64,000 bases of DNA from the NCBI GenBank assembly GCA_000697055.1, contig JNDT01002413.1, forward strand, positions 62,001 to 126,000, given 5' to 3'. This document shows positions 1 to 10,674 of this stretch, piece by piece (positions within the stretch are counted from its first letter, which is position 1; every line of letters starts with the position of its first letter). The notes below the pieces were generated by a model. It worked only from the letters and a program-made list of their open reading frames with translations. It ran no database searches and was not told the origin of the DNA. Source of the stretch: Saksenaea vasiformis B4078. Its lineage: Eukaryota; Mucoromycota; Mucoromycetes; Mucorales; Saksenaeaceae. The position numbers and the translations under genes are program-made.

Positions 1-3000
1 AGGAACAAATCCGTTTCGTTGCTGATGAGTATCATGTAATGAGGCGGGATGCGGTTAACCTGGTGAACCTACACTTGCGTCGCTGGGTCGAAGGACTAGG
101 CACAGAAAGCACATTCGGCTTCCCGCCTATTACGACCAGAGCTTTTTGGGTTAAAGCTTTTCGTATCACAAATGATCGAGTCAGTAGGGTGTTAGGAAGC
201 TTAGACGTAAGTGCATCCTACAATTTTATGGAGATGTCTAAAAGGAAGATATGTTGTTTAGCCTCAATGGCAACTAGACCTACTGGAGACGTTTATGTCC
301 CACTTTTATCCCTTGCGCAGAAACATAGACGCTAACGAAAGTAAGATATATCTGCTCATATCCACCGACCGTTTCTAAATTGTATGCATAATAGACTTTT
401 ATGAAGTCGTAGAAGTGCAAGGAGTATACATTCCAATTGCATCCGCTTTTGCCCCAGAAATCGTACAAAGTACTGTGATGATCGTATTATTGATGCATGG
501 TTAACATTTGTACCTTATGTCAACAGATGTGAAGCGCCATTTGGTGATAAATGTTCCTGTGTTTCTGAAGTCTGTCTGCCGTGCCTATTTTCTTCAACTG
601 AAGGAAAGGTTTGGAGGAAACCTTCCTGGAGGTGGACCAGCTCACCACGGTAAATAAGCATCTTTCTAAATGGCTGGTAGTCTCGCTTCTATTATTTATA
701 GCTGACACGGCTGTAGCAAATATTCTGAACCATGAACCACTACAGGACGACATGTGGGAGGATATGCCTCATCGGGCAGAACTAGCAGAGTTTTACCAGT
801 AAGCATGACATAAACTGTCCACAGTTGACTAATATTTATGCTACTACTACAGTGTTCAGCACGAACTATACGAACGTCATATGGCTGGTGTGGAAATCCA
901 TAATTTGGACCCGGAAGACGATGAAGCTGTTCCGCTCATGTCACGCATTGTTCAATATATATATCACTTGCACCAATATAGTACCGAGTATAACGGCAAA
1001 ACCTGGTCATTACTACCAGTGATCAGTCATCAGATTGGTCATTTTCCCATACACACATCCGTACTGTGGTATCTGCTGCGAGACGCCTATTTGGCAAACC
1101 AACACGTTCCCGAGTCATTTCTGGTAACGCTCCATTTGTACAGTGCATGTAACTGACATTTTTCACTTTAGGGAGGACCGCAAGTCGGAGGACGAGTGAG
1201 ATACCTGCCTCTACAACAATTTGAGCTTCGTTGTCGCGACAGTGAGTGGAAAGAGGCACTTTGAGAAGAAATTTTCAACATCGATAAATGCCAAGCGAAA
1301 CGTCGACGATTTGATCCTGACCGTAAGCCATCATTCGCTTTAAGTCTATCATCTAATTGATTTGTTTTTAAAGATCATCAACCGGAACTACAGTTGGAGT
1401 TTGCGTATTACTTGCAAACTGATGGGGTATCGGTCTCTGTGCAGTTCGACCGCCGTCGCTCGGGTACGCCAATGGAAAGTTTACTACTACTTACTATGTT
1501 TGATTAGAACGATATCCATCTTCCAAACGAGATTTTCGGCTGCTTCCGCGAGAGATGGACCTGAGCACCTGGCAAGGAGGCATATATCATCTGAACAAAG
1601 AGCCTCATGGGCTAGATCAAGACCGATTAGCTCAGTCAAGAATTGTTGGCGTGGATCCAGGTATAAGTCAACTAACTATTTCATTGCCATGTCTAATATA
1701 TTGACAGGGATCCGATCGCTGTTCACAGCCGTAGATACAAACGAAGCTATGGACACGCCCGAGCTCCGCAACACTCATTCTGCCACGATCAGTAACAAAG
1801 AGTACCAGTGAGTTACAAATGTCCCCCTATTGTTGAGCTAATCCCAGCATTGGTAGATTGCGTTCGATGTTTACATGGTCGAAACAGAATGAACTGAAGT
1901 CTAGAACCACGGCCCAAATACAGCCACATTACGACTTGTTGACAAACAATCCTCCCACCGTTATGAGCGTACAAGGGTTTAAGGGATATATTGCCGCCTT
2001 GAGCATCATCCATAACACGTAAAAAGAAAAAAGCATGAAATCAATTCTGATAAGCCCTTAATAGACTCCATAACTTCAACAAAAGCTACCGACATCGGGA
2101 AAACCTGTTCCTTCTCTACTCTGCCAGGCAAAGCACACTCGACGTGCTGGCAGACCGCATCGCCAACTGGACACCCCGAGACGTAAGTTCGTCATGCCCT
2201 CGTACTATGCTAAGTTATCTAATAAAAAAAAAGCCAGACGTACGACCACACTACAGGTCGACCCCCTCATCGCGGAAGCATCGCCGTCGCAAGGCCCGCC
2301 GACATCATCCTCGCCCAGGACAACCAGCAATCATTGCGTACGGTGACGCAGATTTGCGACCTTCAATGCGGGGCCAAGGTCCAGTTCCAGTGAAAGTTAG
2401 TGCGTGCAAGCTTTGTAGACAAGGTCTCACAGATTCCAATACTAGACATTCCGACGAGTTCTGGCAAGACACGCTCTCGTTGTTCTGGTCGATGAATACA
2501 AAACTAGCAAGATGTGTTCAAACTGCGACCATGACACGGAACAGTTTCGAGCACCAACTGCACGATGTCAGCACGAGTATGTATCATACAGCTGTGACTA
2601 TTGAAAGTTAATTTCTCCATCAACAGGACGAAGGTGGTTCGGTTTGTCGGGGCTGGGAGAGCCAAACGCTACTGTCTTGATGAGAACAAACGAACGATGC
2701 ATCCGACATCACAATGCCCAGACCTTCGACCGCTAGGCAAGTGAATATTAGTTTGCATACTTGTTATTCTAACCGGGTCTTTAATGCAGCCATTACAGAT
2801 AATCGCAGCAGCGTGTATCCGATTAAGGTGTGCCACCACCATCAGTTGGGACAAGCTGTGGATGATCAAGGTCCCAGACCGTTGGTAAGTGTTGTTCGAA
2901 CTATTATTCCATTATCTGATTACTCCTATAGTTCTGGAACCGCGACGTGAATGCGGGAAGAAATATGAGAAGGATCTTGGTTGCCTACATGGAAAATGGA

Positions 3001-3081
3001 CACCAGCTGGAATCAAGACCCCTCTCCTTACAACGACCTCAACAACAACAACAACCGCCCCATATCGGGGCTAGGCAGTAA
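1..3081 (+). CDS. Fanzor RNA-guided nuclease (TnpB-like), 5'-truncated by window edge
   Basis: Multi-exon gene entering from the left edge (frame open at base 1) and ending at TAA 3079-3081. Fanzors are eukaryotic TnpB homologues: omega-RNA-guided DNA endonucleases with a RuvC fold. Splicing at short GT...AG introns gives the family landmarks in order: an N-terminal helical part (DAVNLVNLH near 50-90); TDGVSVSVQF (about 1415-1445); RuvC-I IVGVDPG, whose last codon is split by intron 1661-1707; a long insert (exons 1708-1807, 1848-2018, 2065-2182, 2234-2395) ending AYGDADLRPSMRGQGP; RuvC-II VVLVDEYKTSKMCSNC with the first zinc-finger cysteines (exon 2446-2576); and RuvC-III WNRDVNAGRNM (exon 2932-3081). 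The three acidic residues D, E and D are all present. Exon joins at about 300-880, 1160-1270, 1450-1500 and 2700-2770 are unresolved, so one or more disabling changes cannot be excluded. The terminal zinc-finger half (VCHHH) looks unusual. Confidence 0.87.
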
Positions 3082-3398
3082 GAAACTGCCAACAAGCCTC
3101 TTGTCAGGCATTCGGTGTGCTGTCTTCGGGCAGGTAAGTGGAAATTGTATTTGAATTGGAAAAACTTACGTCATCTTTTTCTGTGACTTAAGTGCACCGC
3201 AGCCCTTCTTCCGCAGTGATTTGAGGGACTCGTTATTTCGGGTTAAGTGACTGGATTCTCCTAATAAACGCCGTGCGGTGTAGACTTTAACTTGAGCGAT
3301 CTCCCCCGCCTTATAACCTTAACGCTTAAGACTTTTCTTTTGGACGTCAATGATTGTCTCCGTTTTATTGAGCCCGGAGGCTTGTCATTATATAGGAT
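3082..3398 (+). other. Fanzor 3' flank, no gene seen
   Basis: About 317 bases between the Fanzor stop and the structured RNA. A GTAAGT at about 3132 and pyrimidine-rich CAG-ending stretches could be a non-coding 3' intron of the Fanzor transcript. Otherwise nothing is recognised. Confidence 0.4.
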
Positions 3399-3548
3399 GG
3401 CGACTGGTTAGGTCGCCGCTCCAAGTCTCTAAATTAGCTGCTAACCTACTACCCTCAATGAGCTTCGGGAGTGGCATGTTATGAGGGTTCCGGGTGTCAA
3501 GTCAAGATTTGCAAGTACCGGCCCGGACCCCTATGCCTAATGTAGGCA
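3399..3548 (+). ncRNA. candidate Fanzor omega RNA scaffold with pseudoknot
   Basis: No reading frame runs here, but the strand folds compactly by eye. GGCGAC (3399-3404) pairs with GTCGCC (3412-3417). The loop bases GGTTAG (3406-3411) pair perfectly with CTAACC (3441-3446), forming an H-type pseudoknot. CCCTCA (3452-3457) pairs with TGAGGG (3482-3487), TCCGGG (3489-3494) with CCCGGA (3522-3527), and TGCCTA (3534-3539) with TAGGCA (3543-3548) around a 3-nt loop. TnpB and Fanzor omega RNAs are known to derive from the element 3' end and to carry a pseudoknot; the position about 320 bp after the Fanzor stop fits. The guide would be the sequence just past the scaffold. The boundaries are inferred, and a 5'UTR or promoter role for the adjacent RAD2 gene is possible instead. 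Confidence 0.55.
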
Positions 3549-3592
3549 GCGAGTCACGTTTGCACTCTTCATCAGCAGCAGCATCATAAGTA

Positions 3593-6500
3593 ATGGGTGT
3601 TCAAGGTCTTTGGACGCTACTGGAACCAGCTGCACGACCTGTTCAGCTTGAATCGCTTCGTAATCGGAAGCTGGCAGTGGATGCCAGTATTTGGATCCAT
3701 CAGTTCATGAGGACCATGCGAGACAAAGAAGGCAATGCTTTGCGTAATGGCCATTTGTTGGGATTCTTTCGTCGTCTATGTAAATTACTTTTTTATAATA
3801 TTAAGCCTGTCTTCGTGTTTGATGGTGGCGCACCGGCTCTCAAGCGTTCAACAATTGTAGGTTCTGTTCCTGACCGTACTGGATTGTAGTAACAGGCTCA
3901 TAGAGAGAAAGACGCCGCAGACGAGAAGGCACGGTGAATAATTTGAAACGCACAGCAGAAAAAATCTTGAGTGCTCAGGCAAAGAGCCATTTTTTGGTCG
4001 AAGAGGAAAAAAAGTAAGCGGATATAGTCCAAAGAAAGAGTATAGTAGCTGATGATGATGATGATGGCCTATGACAGACGGGGCAGAAATGATGTTGCGA
4101 AGGAAAAAGAAGAAGCAGAACAATTCGTATACTTTGATGAGTTGCAAAAATCAGCCGCTATGGAAGAACTGCGTCGACGACGCAAACGAGACCAGTATGA
4201 ACTGCCTGAAACACAACGCTATCCAGGACCCAATAAAATGGATCCGCGTTTAGCGACAGAAGAAGAACTTCAGAACTTTATTGATGAATTTGCACCATCC
4301 GAGATGGATATTGACTCGGAGACATTCCAATCTCTCCCACCAGAGATCCAGTACGAGATTATCCAGGATCTAAAAGTCAAATCGCGCCAGACATCATGGG
4401 CACGACTGGATGAAATGGTGCGCCAATCCAAAACAGCACTGGACTTTTCAAAACAACAAATTAAACAACTCGTCCATCGCAATGATATGACCCAACGTTA
4501 CCTAGAAATGAGTACCACAAACAACAAAGAACCAACAGGTACACCGGCAAGAATTGCAGGCGAACGGAGTCGGCAGTATATCCTTCTCAAGAACGAATCC
4601 CTGGATCAAGGCCTTGGCTGGCGTTTACCTGGCATGAATGATCAGAATACTACCCTAGTAGAACCACCAAAAGATGCCGAAAAGCCAAGGTATTTCGTCT
4701 TGATGGGTGAGAGGAAGATGTAATTCTAAACAAACAACTAGGGATATTTCAGAGAAGGAAGAAGCTGTGGATACTGTGTTAAATGGTGCCGAACGCCCGA
4801 GGTAAGGAAAATAAAGGAAAGAAAATATCCTTTATAGATTTCTAAATCCAGTCCAGGGATAAAGTGATGGATGCTATTGCATCAAATCCCAAGCTGGCAG
4901 CGATGATGGCAGATTTTGATGCTGGTGATGAATCAGAAAACGAAGAGATGGAGGAAGTGGATATGGTTGATGGAAGAAAATCGCCGATGGATGAGTTAAT
5001 GCATGCAGACCAAACAGATGAGCAAGAAGAGGATGAACCGTTGTTTGTTCAACAGGGACGGTTGATAGATGACATGCAGGCCTATGCTGACGATGACGAT
5101 ACGGTGGATCAAGTGCTTGCAAAGATTTATGCTGCAGAAGAAAGCCCTCCTTCAGCATCACCACCTGTGCAAGAAGAAAAGCAAAACGTTCTATCGCTGT
5201 CTCCTGATGAATTTCACCAACTGTGGATTTCTCAAATGCCCGATGCGTTTGTTTATATGCATTCGTTCAACAATGAATACCAGAAACTGCTACATGATGC
5301 TGTCTATGATTCGACCGTCGAGACGCTGGAACGCAATCTCAGCTCCGTCCAAAAGGTTTATGGAAAAACGAACGATAACGACAAATTAGCGTTAGAGTCG
5401 CTTTCTTTCTACGAGCGATTTCTAAAGGCAACGTTGGAATGGAAGCGAGAGAGGACGTGGATGACTCAAGCACTGAACGACAAGGATGCGATTGTCCTCG
5501 ACGATAGTGACAGCGAAACGGATGGCATTAAGTTTCAATTTGTTGAAGAAACAGAGCCACCGATTTCTATAGGTGATAGTTCTTCTGTTGAGGCCATTGA
5601 TTCGCCTTCTGTCGATCAGGACGCCTTGGTGACGGAAAACGATGCATCTGTCATAGAAAGAGAAGCAGTAGCTGGATCTATCAGTCCGGTAATTCCAGAA
5701 ACCATCCCAATGGATGAACATCAGGATAAGGTGATTACACCACCTGCACACTCTGAAAGGGAAGACCATAGTCCACAGTACCATCTTCCGGATGAGACAA
5801 TACCCGATCAGAGAAGCAGCGAGGAAGTAACGAAATCGTCGGATACCATTATTGAACATAATGTACCGGATGAAACAACGATGGATCAAGGTTATAATTC
5901 GGAGGAAGAGCTGATTGGTGATCCTGTTGCGGAAGAAAATGAATATGCGCGTTTCGTATCAGATATTGCTTCGAAAGACCTTGAAAAAGTGCGGGAAGAT
6001 TTGTACCGCGATATGAAGGAATTAAATCAACAGAGGCGCAAAGAAATGGGAAATACCGATGATATCACGCAACAGATGATCCAAGATATCCAGGTAACAA
6101 AAGGTGAAATGAAAAGATGACGGGCTAATTTCATAAAAAAAAAGGAACTCCTTCGTTTATTTGGTGTTCCTTATGTCATTTCACCTATGGAGGCCGAAGC
6201 ACAATGTGCTGAGCTGCTGCGACTTTCTCTTGTAGAGGGTGTAGTTACGGATGATTCCGACGTGTTCTTGTTTGGCGGGAGTCGCATTTACAAAAATATG
6301 TTTAATCAACGCAAGTACGTCGAGTGTTATGTAGCCCACGACATCGAGCGGGAAATGCAGCTGAACCAGCAAAAATTGATCCAACTAGCGTACTTGCTGG
6401 GCAGCGATTACACAGACGGTATCCCTGGTATCGGACCTGTCGCTGCGATGGAGATTCTTGCTGAGTTCTCAGAACCAAAGGAGGACCGGCTGCAAGATCC

Positions 6501-7065
6501 GCTCATAAAATTCCAAAGGTGGTATGAAAGTGGACAGGATCATACCGATTTTCAACGTAAATTCGTAAGTCGAATTATTTCTTGCTACATAACAAGAATG
6601 CCTAACTAGTTTTTTTTTTTTTCATTCTAGAGGAAGAAACATAAATATCTGGAAATTCCTGAAGGATTTCCTAATCCTCTGGTAGCTGAAGCCTACTATC
6701 ACCCACTTGTCGATTCATCGACGCAAACGTTTGAATGGGCTACACCTCAGTTAGACTCATTGCGCGTATTTTTGATGGAAGCGTTTACATGGTCAGAAAA
6801 GAAAGCAGATGAAGTACTCATTCCAGTCATCCGCGAGCTGAACAAACGCACGGTAAGAAAGCGAAGTCTTTAAACTTGCTGTCTCAAAATCCATATATCA
6901 TCATCGTTAGAGCATCGGCTATCAAGCAAATATCAATTCTTACTTTGATGCATCTGCTGGCGTGGCTAGCTATGCACCGCATAAGCGTCGCAAACATACA
7001 AGTAAACGCGTGCAAGATATTGTCAACAAGTGGCGCAAGGGTGAACAAGGGGCCACATCCACCAG

Positions 7066-7096
<31 letters not shown>

Positions 7097-7159
7097 AATA
7101 ATGACGATGATGATTGTCAGGAGAACAATCAGAAGCATAGGAAACGACAAGAAGAATAA
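3593..7159 (+). CDS. RAD2: DNA excision-repair endonuclease RAD2/XPG
   Basis: Structure-specific endonuclease making the 3' incision in nucleotide excision repair. Eight exons fit GT...AG and frame: 3593-3856, 3904-4013, 4078-4706, 4753-4801, 4857-6093, 6145-6564, 6631-6852, 6911-7159, giving 1059 aa, near the usual RAD2 size. XPG-N is at the N-terminus ([10 protein letters not shown]..., [23 protein letters not shown]). A long acidic spacer follows (about residues 140-740), containing the family's [11 protein letters not shown] segment. XPG-I follows ([35 protein letters not shown] with the helix-hairpin-helix). Near the C-terminus QANINSYF is a PCNA-interacting (PIP) box, followed by a basic stretch and a low-complexity Asn/Asp tail. 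The start is the first ATG giving the invariant MGVQGLW. The start codon is 44 bp from the candidate omega RNA. Confidence 0.96.
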
Positions 7160-7262
7160 AGAAGAAGAAGAAAAAGAAAATAGGATGAATTTTTCTCTTT
7201 TTAGTTTAACAACATACATAGATGTTAATGAGTAAAAAAAAAGAAAAGCATAGGGTAAGGTG

Positions 7263-8769
7263 TCATGTATCGGTTGATAATTGCCATCCAAACCATCTCC
7301 TCACTTTTTGCCAGTAATGATTAAAGTAATTGCCAATAATTAACAAGGTCGTAAGCGACTGCTGTGAATCATCCATCTTCCGTTCAAGAAGACCAACTTT
7401 GCTATAGAATGCGCATACATTATCCTCGATGTCCTTGAGATAATCATTAAGCACATTGAGTTCGTAGTGGAGCTTTGCGCTGTCATCTTCGACGTCTTTG
7501 AGTTGTTTCTCTGTGTCGTGTTGTTCTTCCATCACCTGCCTTGCGGCTTTCTGTATCTGTTCAAATTCTTTGGATCGTCGTTGATAAGTGGTACGAAGTT
7601 GGTTGGCTGTATCCTCATAAATTTGTGCCATCTTTTTCATATTTACATACGCTTCGTGGAGCGTCAGTTGTTGCCGTCTGAGTTTTTCATAAAGAATGTA
7701 CGTTTGAATATCCATTCGAATGGATAACCGCTGCTGTGATTGTCGTTGCTGTGCCTCAACACCATCCTCATTTTCTCTGCTAGGAATCAAGCTTACGGAG
7801 CGTGCACGCTGGTATAGAGAGGATTCACCCTCTTCTCCTGTTGACGATGTCAGTGGTATGATGACAGGAATAACACTGTCGGATACGGCACGCTTCCGCC
7901 TAGGAACACGATGTGGTCTAGCTGCAAGTCCATCTGGTTTAGTATCAGAAGCATTTTCTCTTGGTGTTTCCGGGTGTTGTGCAGTTGTTGGTGACGAAAA
8001 CAAATCTTTGCCAGCATAGGGAGAGCCTGAGCGGACGTAGGTAGGTGTATCTAATCCATGATACGTCAACATCATAGAAAACAGGTCTTCTTTCTTTCTT
8101 TTTCTTTACCTTGATCATGATCTGGAGAGGAACGCCAGGGACGGATCTCCGAATCAGACCCATAACTAAAAGAGGTGGTTAAAGTAAGAGTTTACTTTAC
8201 ATGATTTTTCGATGACGTTTTACCTCCCTACGTAGTATTCCTCGTCTGACGCCTCTGATGTCAATGGAGAAGGTTGCTTTCCTCTTGCAATAGCTTTTGA
8301 TGCTTCATCTTCTGCGATATGACTTCCGCTCGGACTTGTCGCAGTCGGCGTGATGTCTGACCGGTTCCGTCCGAGCTTGTTCCGTCTAAGTTTTGTTCGC
8401 CGGTTCTCTGCAGTAGACACCCAAGGTAAGGATCTAGATCGGATAACGTTGATACAATCATCTCTTTTTGCTGTTTTATATATGTATTACCGTGCTGCTT
8501 TCGTGAGTATCTCTGCGGCTGCACCACTGGTTCTTGTCTGATGAACGAGGGAAAAAGTCAGAGATCACACGTGGTTTTCCAATGTGCTCACCGTTCTTGC
8601 AGATACGCCTTTGATCATGTGAATGAGTTCGTAGGGCTGCTTTTCCGGATCATTTCCACCTGCATTTCGTAGACGGGGACGCCAGATGACACGAAGACTC
8701 TCGAGTGTAGCATGATGGCGGAATATTTCCGGATCGGACGCTTCACTGAACAAGGGTGAGTTGTTGATA

Positions 8770-8807
<38 letters not shown>

Positions 8808-10232
8808 GTCATCGCATTTGTCAGTAGGAGTCATGATGATAAGACATCGTTACCTGAGATATCATCCAGTTTCGATTTAATCACTTTGCGCATTTTCAAG
8901 GGCCCGATCGTACATTCATTGAGCTTTTCCAACGTGTCGAGATCAAGAAATTTGGTCCGTGGTAAACCCTTCACCCGCTAATTTACACAGCTCAGATCCA
9001 TGGATCTCAACCACAAAAGTTTCAACAAATCGTACCTGAAACTCGCCAATGTCAAAGCGAAACGCCTCATAATCAGCAAACGGATCCTTGATCGTCTAAC
9101 GAATGACTTGGTCATAACGCATCATCGTTGTGCATAACTTACAGTATAATTATATGCTTGAAGCTTATTTCGGCATACAATAAGTTTCGTGATCAAGGCG
9201 GTCAGTAGATGCGGTTCCATCCACGGTTCCTTCAGTTGATACTATGCGCAAAATTTAAGTTCCTTCCAATCTTATACTCTCTCTCTCTCTCTCTGTCTTT
9301 TTCTCTTTTTACCTCCGGTGATTTATGTGGATGGTAATGCCTGTAGAATTCCATAAACGCATTGGCAGTCTCGTTACATATTAAGCCATCAATGTAATCC
9401 TTTCTCAATAGATTAAATAGATACAGCGCCACTTGGGCCAACATGACGAGATCAATAACAGCTGTTTCAAAGTCCACATCGGCCACTTTGTACAGGGATC
9501 GAAACTTCTCTTCGGAAGCGGGGCTAAAGGATACATAGAGTTTTAGGGCGGGAGTCATAGGGAACGCAGAAGGGGATATAACGTACTTGGGTTTACGAAG
9601 ATTAAGAGCACTTCGACCAGTGCAATTTGATTTTCGCAGATTAATGTTGACATAGGCTTGACTAATCCATTTCTCATAATCACCGTCAGGCACCAGGACC
9701 ATGTCCATGTCATATGCCAGTTCACTTGGATCAGTGAGCATAATCTCCCCTAGCTCTGTCTTTTTTTTTAAAAAAAAAAAAGAACGACAAAATAAGTCAT
9801 GCATAGCAAAGGATTTGAACTTGTCATACCCATTTGAGCTTCATCGGTGTATCGGTATTAAAGAAAGCTTTCACTTCTTCTCGTTGAAGTCTGTCCACTT
9901 TTGAAATGGCAATAACGCAGACTTTGATCTACATGGTCATGAGCTGTTCGTTCTTTTTCCAGGGCAAACCAAGTACATACTTTGTGAGAATCATCACCTG
10001 TATACACTTTGATTGTGTTGGCTGCAATGTTCCGGTCGCACACCCTAGTGTAAATGGTGTTGGTTAACTATTTACATGTTGCTTGTGTAAGGAAAGAGAA
10101 CCATTGTTCGACGATGTAAGTCTGGTAGCCGGGTAATTCGACTTCTTCGTGGATGATTCCTAGGCCACAGGTTGCAGCTATCTGTAAAGCTTTTTTTCGT
10201 TCGACAAAAAGGTAGCGACTGTGGTCAGCCAT
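7263..10232 (-). CDS. STB6/STB2-like protein (Sin3-binding family), C-terminal coiled coil
   Basis: Multi-exon gene. The conserved N-terminal part reads ELPGYQTYIVEQW, then CDRNIAANTIKVYTGD, then LVPDGDYEKW, then VNINLRKSNCTGRSAL, then DLVMLAQVALYLFNLL and DGLICNETANAFMEF. This order matches my memory of the fungal STB6-like N-terminal domain; yeast Stb2 and Stb6 bind the Sin3 corepressor. The middle (ESLRVIWRPRLRNAGGNDP...GVSARTTRTS) is also conserved. The C-terminal exon has a Ser/Pro/basic linker and about 130 residues of coiled coil, ending in a Trp-rich segment (WQKVRRWFGW). Joined exons: the last is 7263-8062 and the one before ends ...SSPDHDQ. The start at 10232 (MADHSRYLFV) is the simplest choice; an upstream exon from 10320 is possible. 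An intron contains a 35-base poly-T run (plus strand). Function in this fungus is inferred only. Confidence 0.65.
8772..8806. repeat. 35-base poly-T homopolymer inside an intron
   Basis: Uninterrupted T on the plus strand, i.e. poly-A on the coding strand of the STB6-like gene, ending one base before its 3' splice site AG. Much longer than the 8-20 base runs found in other introns here. Confidence 0.95.
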
Positions 10233-10674
10233 AAGGAAACATGCATTACCGGCGACAGAATGATCTGCCTGTTTTTGTCTGAGTTAACCAAATTCGCCAT
10301 GGATTAAAAGTCCGGCACATCGGTTGACCAGAAAAGGGCAGTTCATGACGACCACGATTAGGATATCCTGGCGCAGTCTACTGCCGCCGCAACAAAAGAC
10401 GACAATGCATTTCTAAAGCCACCATACCACCTTCAACTTCCGAAGAAGAATAAACACATCTGAGGGTTTTATCATGTGTCAAATTGACCAGGATCCACCA
10501 AATGACTACCTCCAGTGAAAAAAGAGAAGAGTTGCTATTCAATAAAACGTATCATAACTAGTCCAACGTATGGGGGGATTTATTCCATTGATGAGCATCT
10601 GCCATATCTTTTCTCTCTCTCTTTTTTTTTTCCATTTGTTTGCTTAATTTGTCTAGTAAACGTTGCGGAGAACC
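10233..10674. other. intergenic, no gene recognised
   Basis: Upstream region of the STB6-like gene and downstream region of the transporter, both minus strand. A short possible first exon for the STB6-like gene lies at about 10251-10320. TC-rich and A-rich runs near 10610-10632 precede the transporter stop. Confidence 0.5.

Noticed and set aside
3896..3945. Apparent frameshift in RAD2 exon 2
   Set aside because: Using the acceptor AG at 3902-3903 restores [20 protein letters not shown] in frame; no break is needed.
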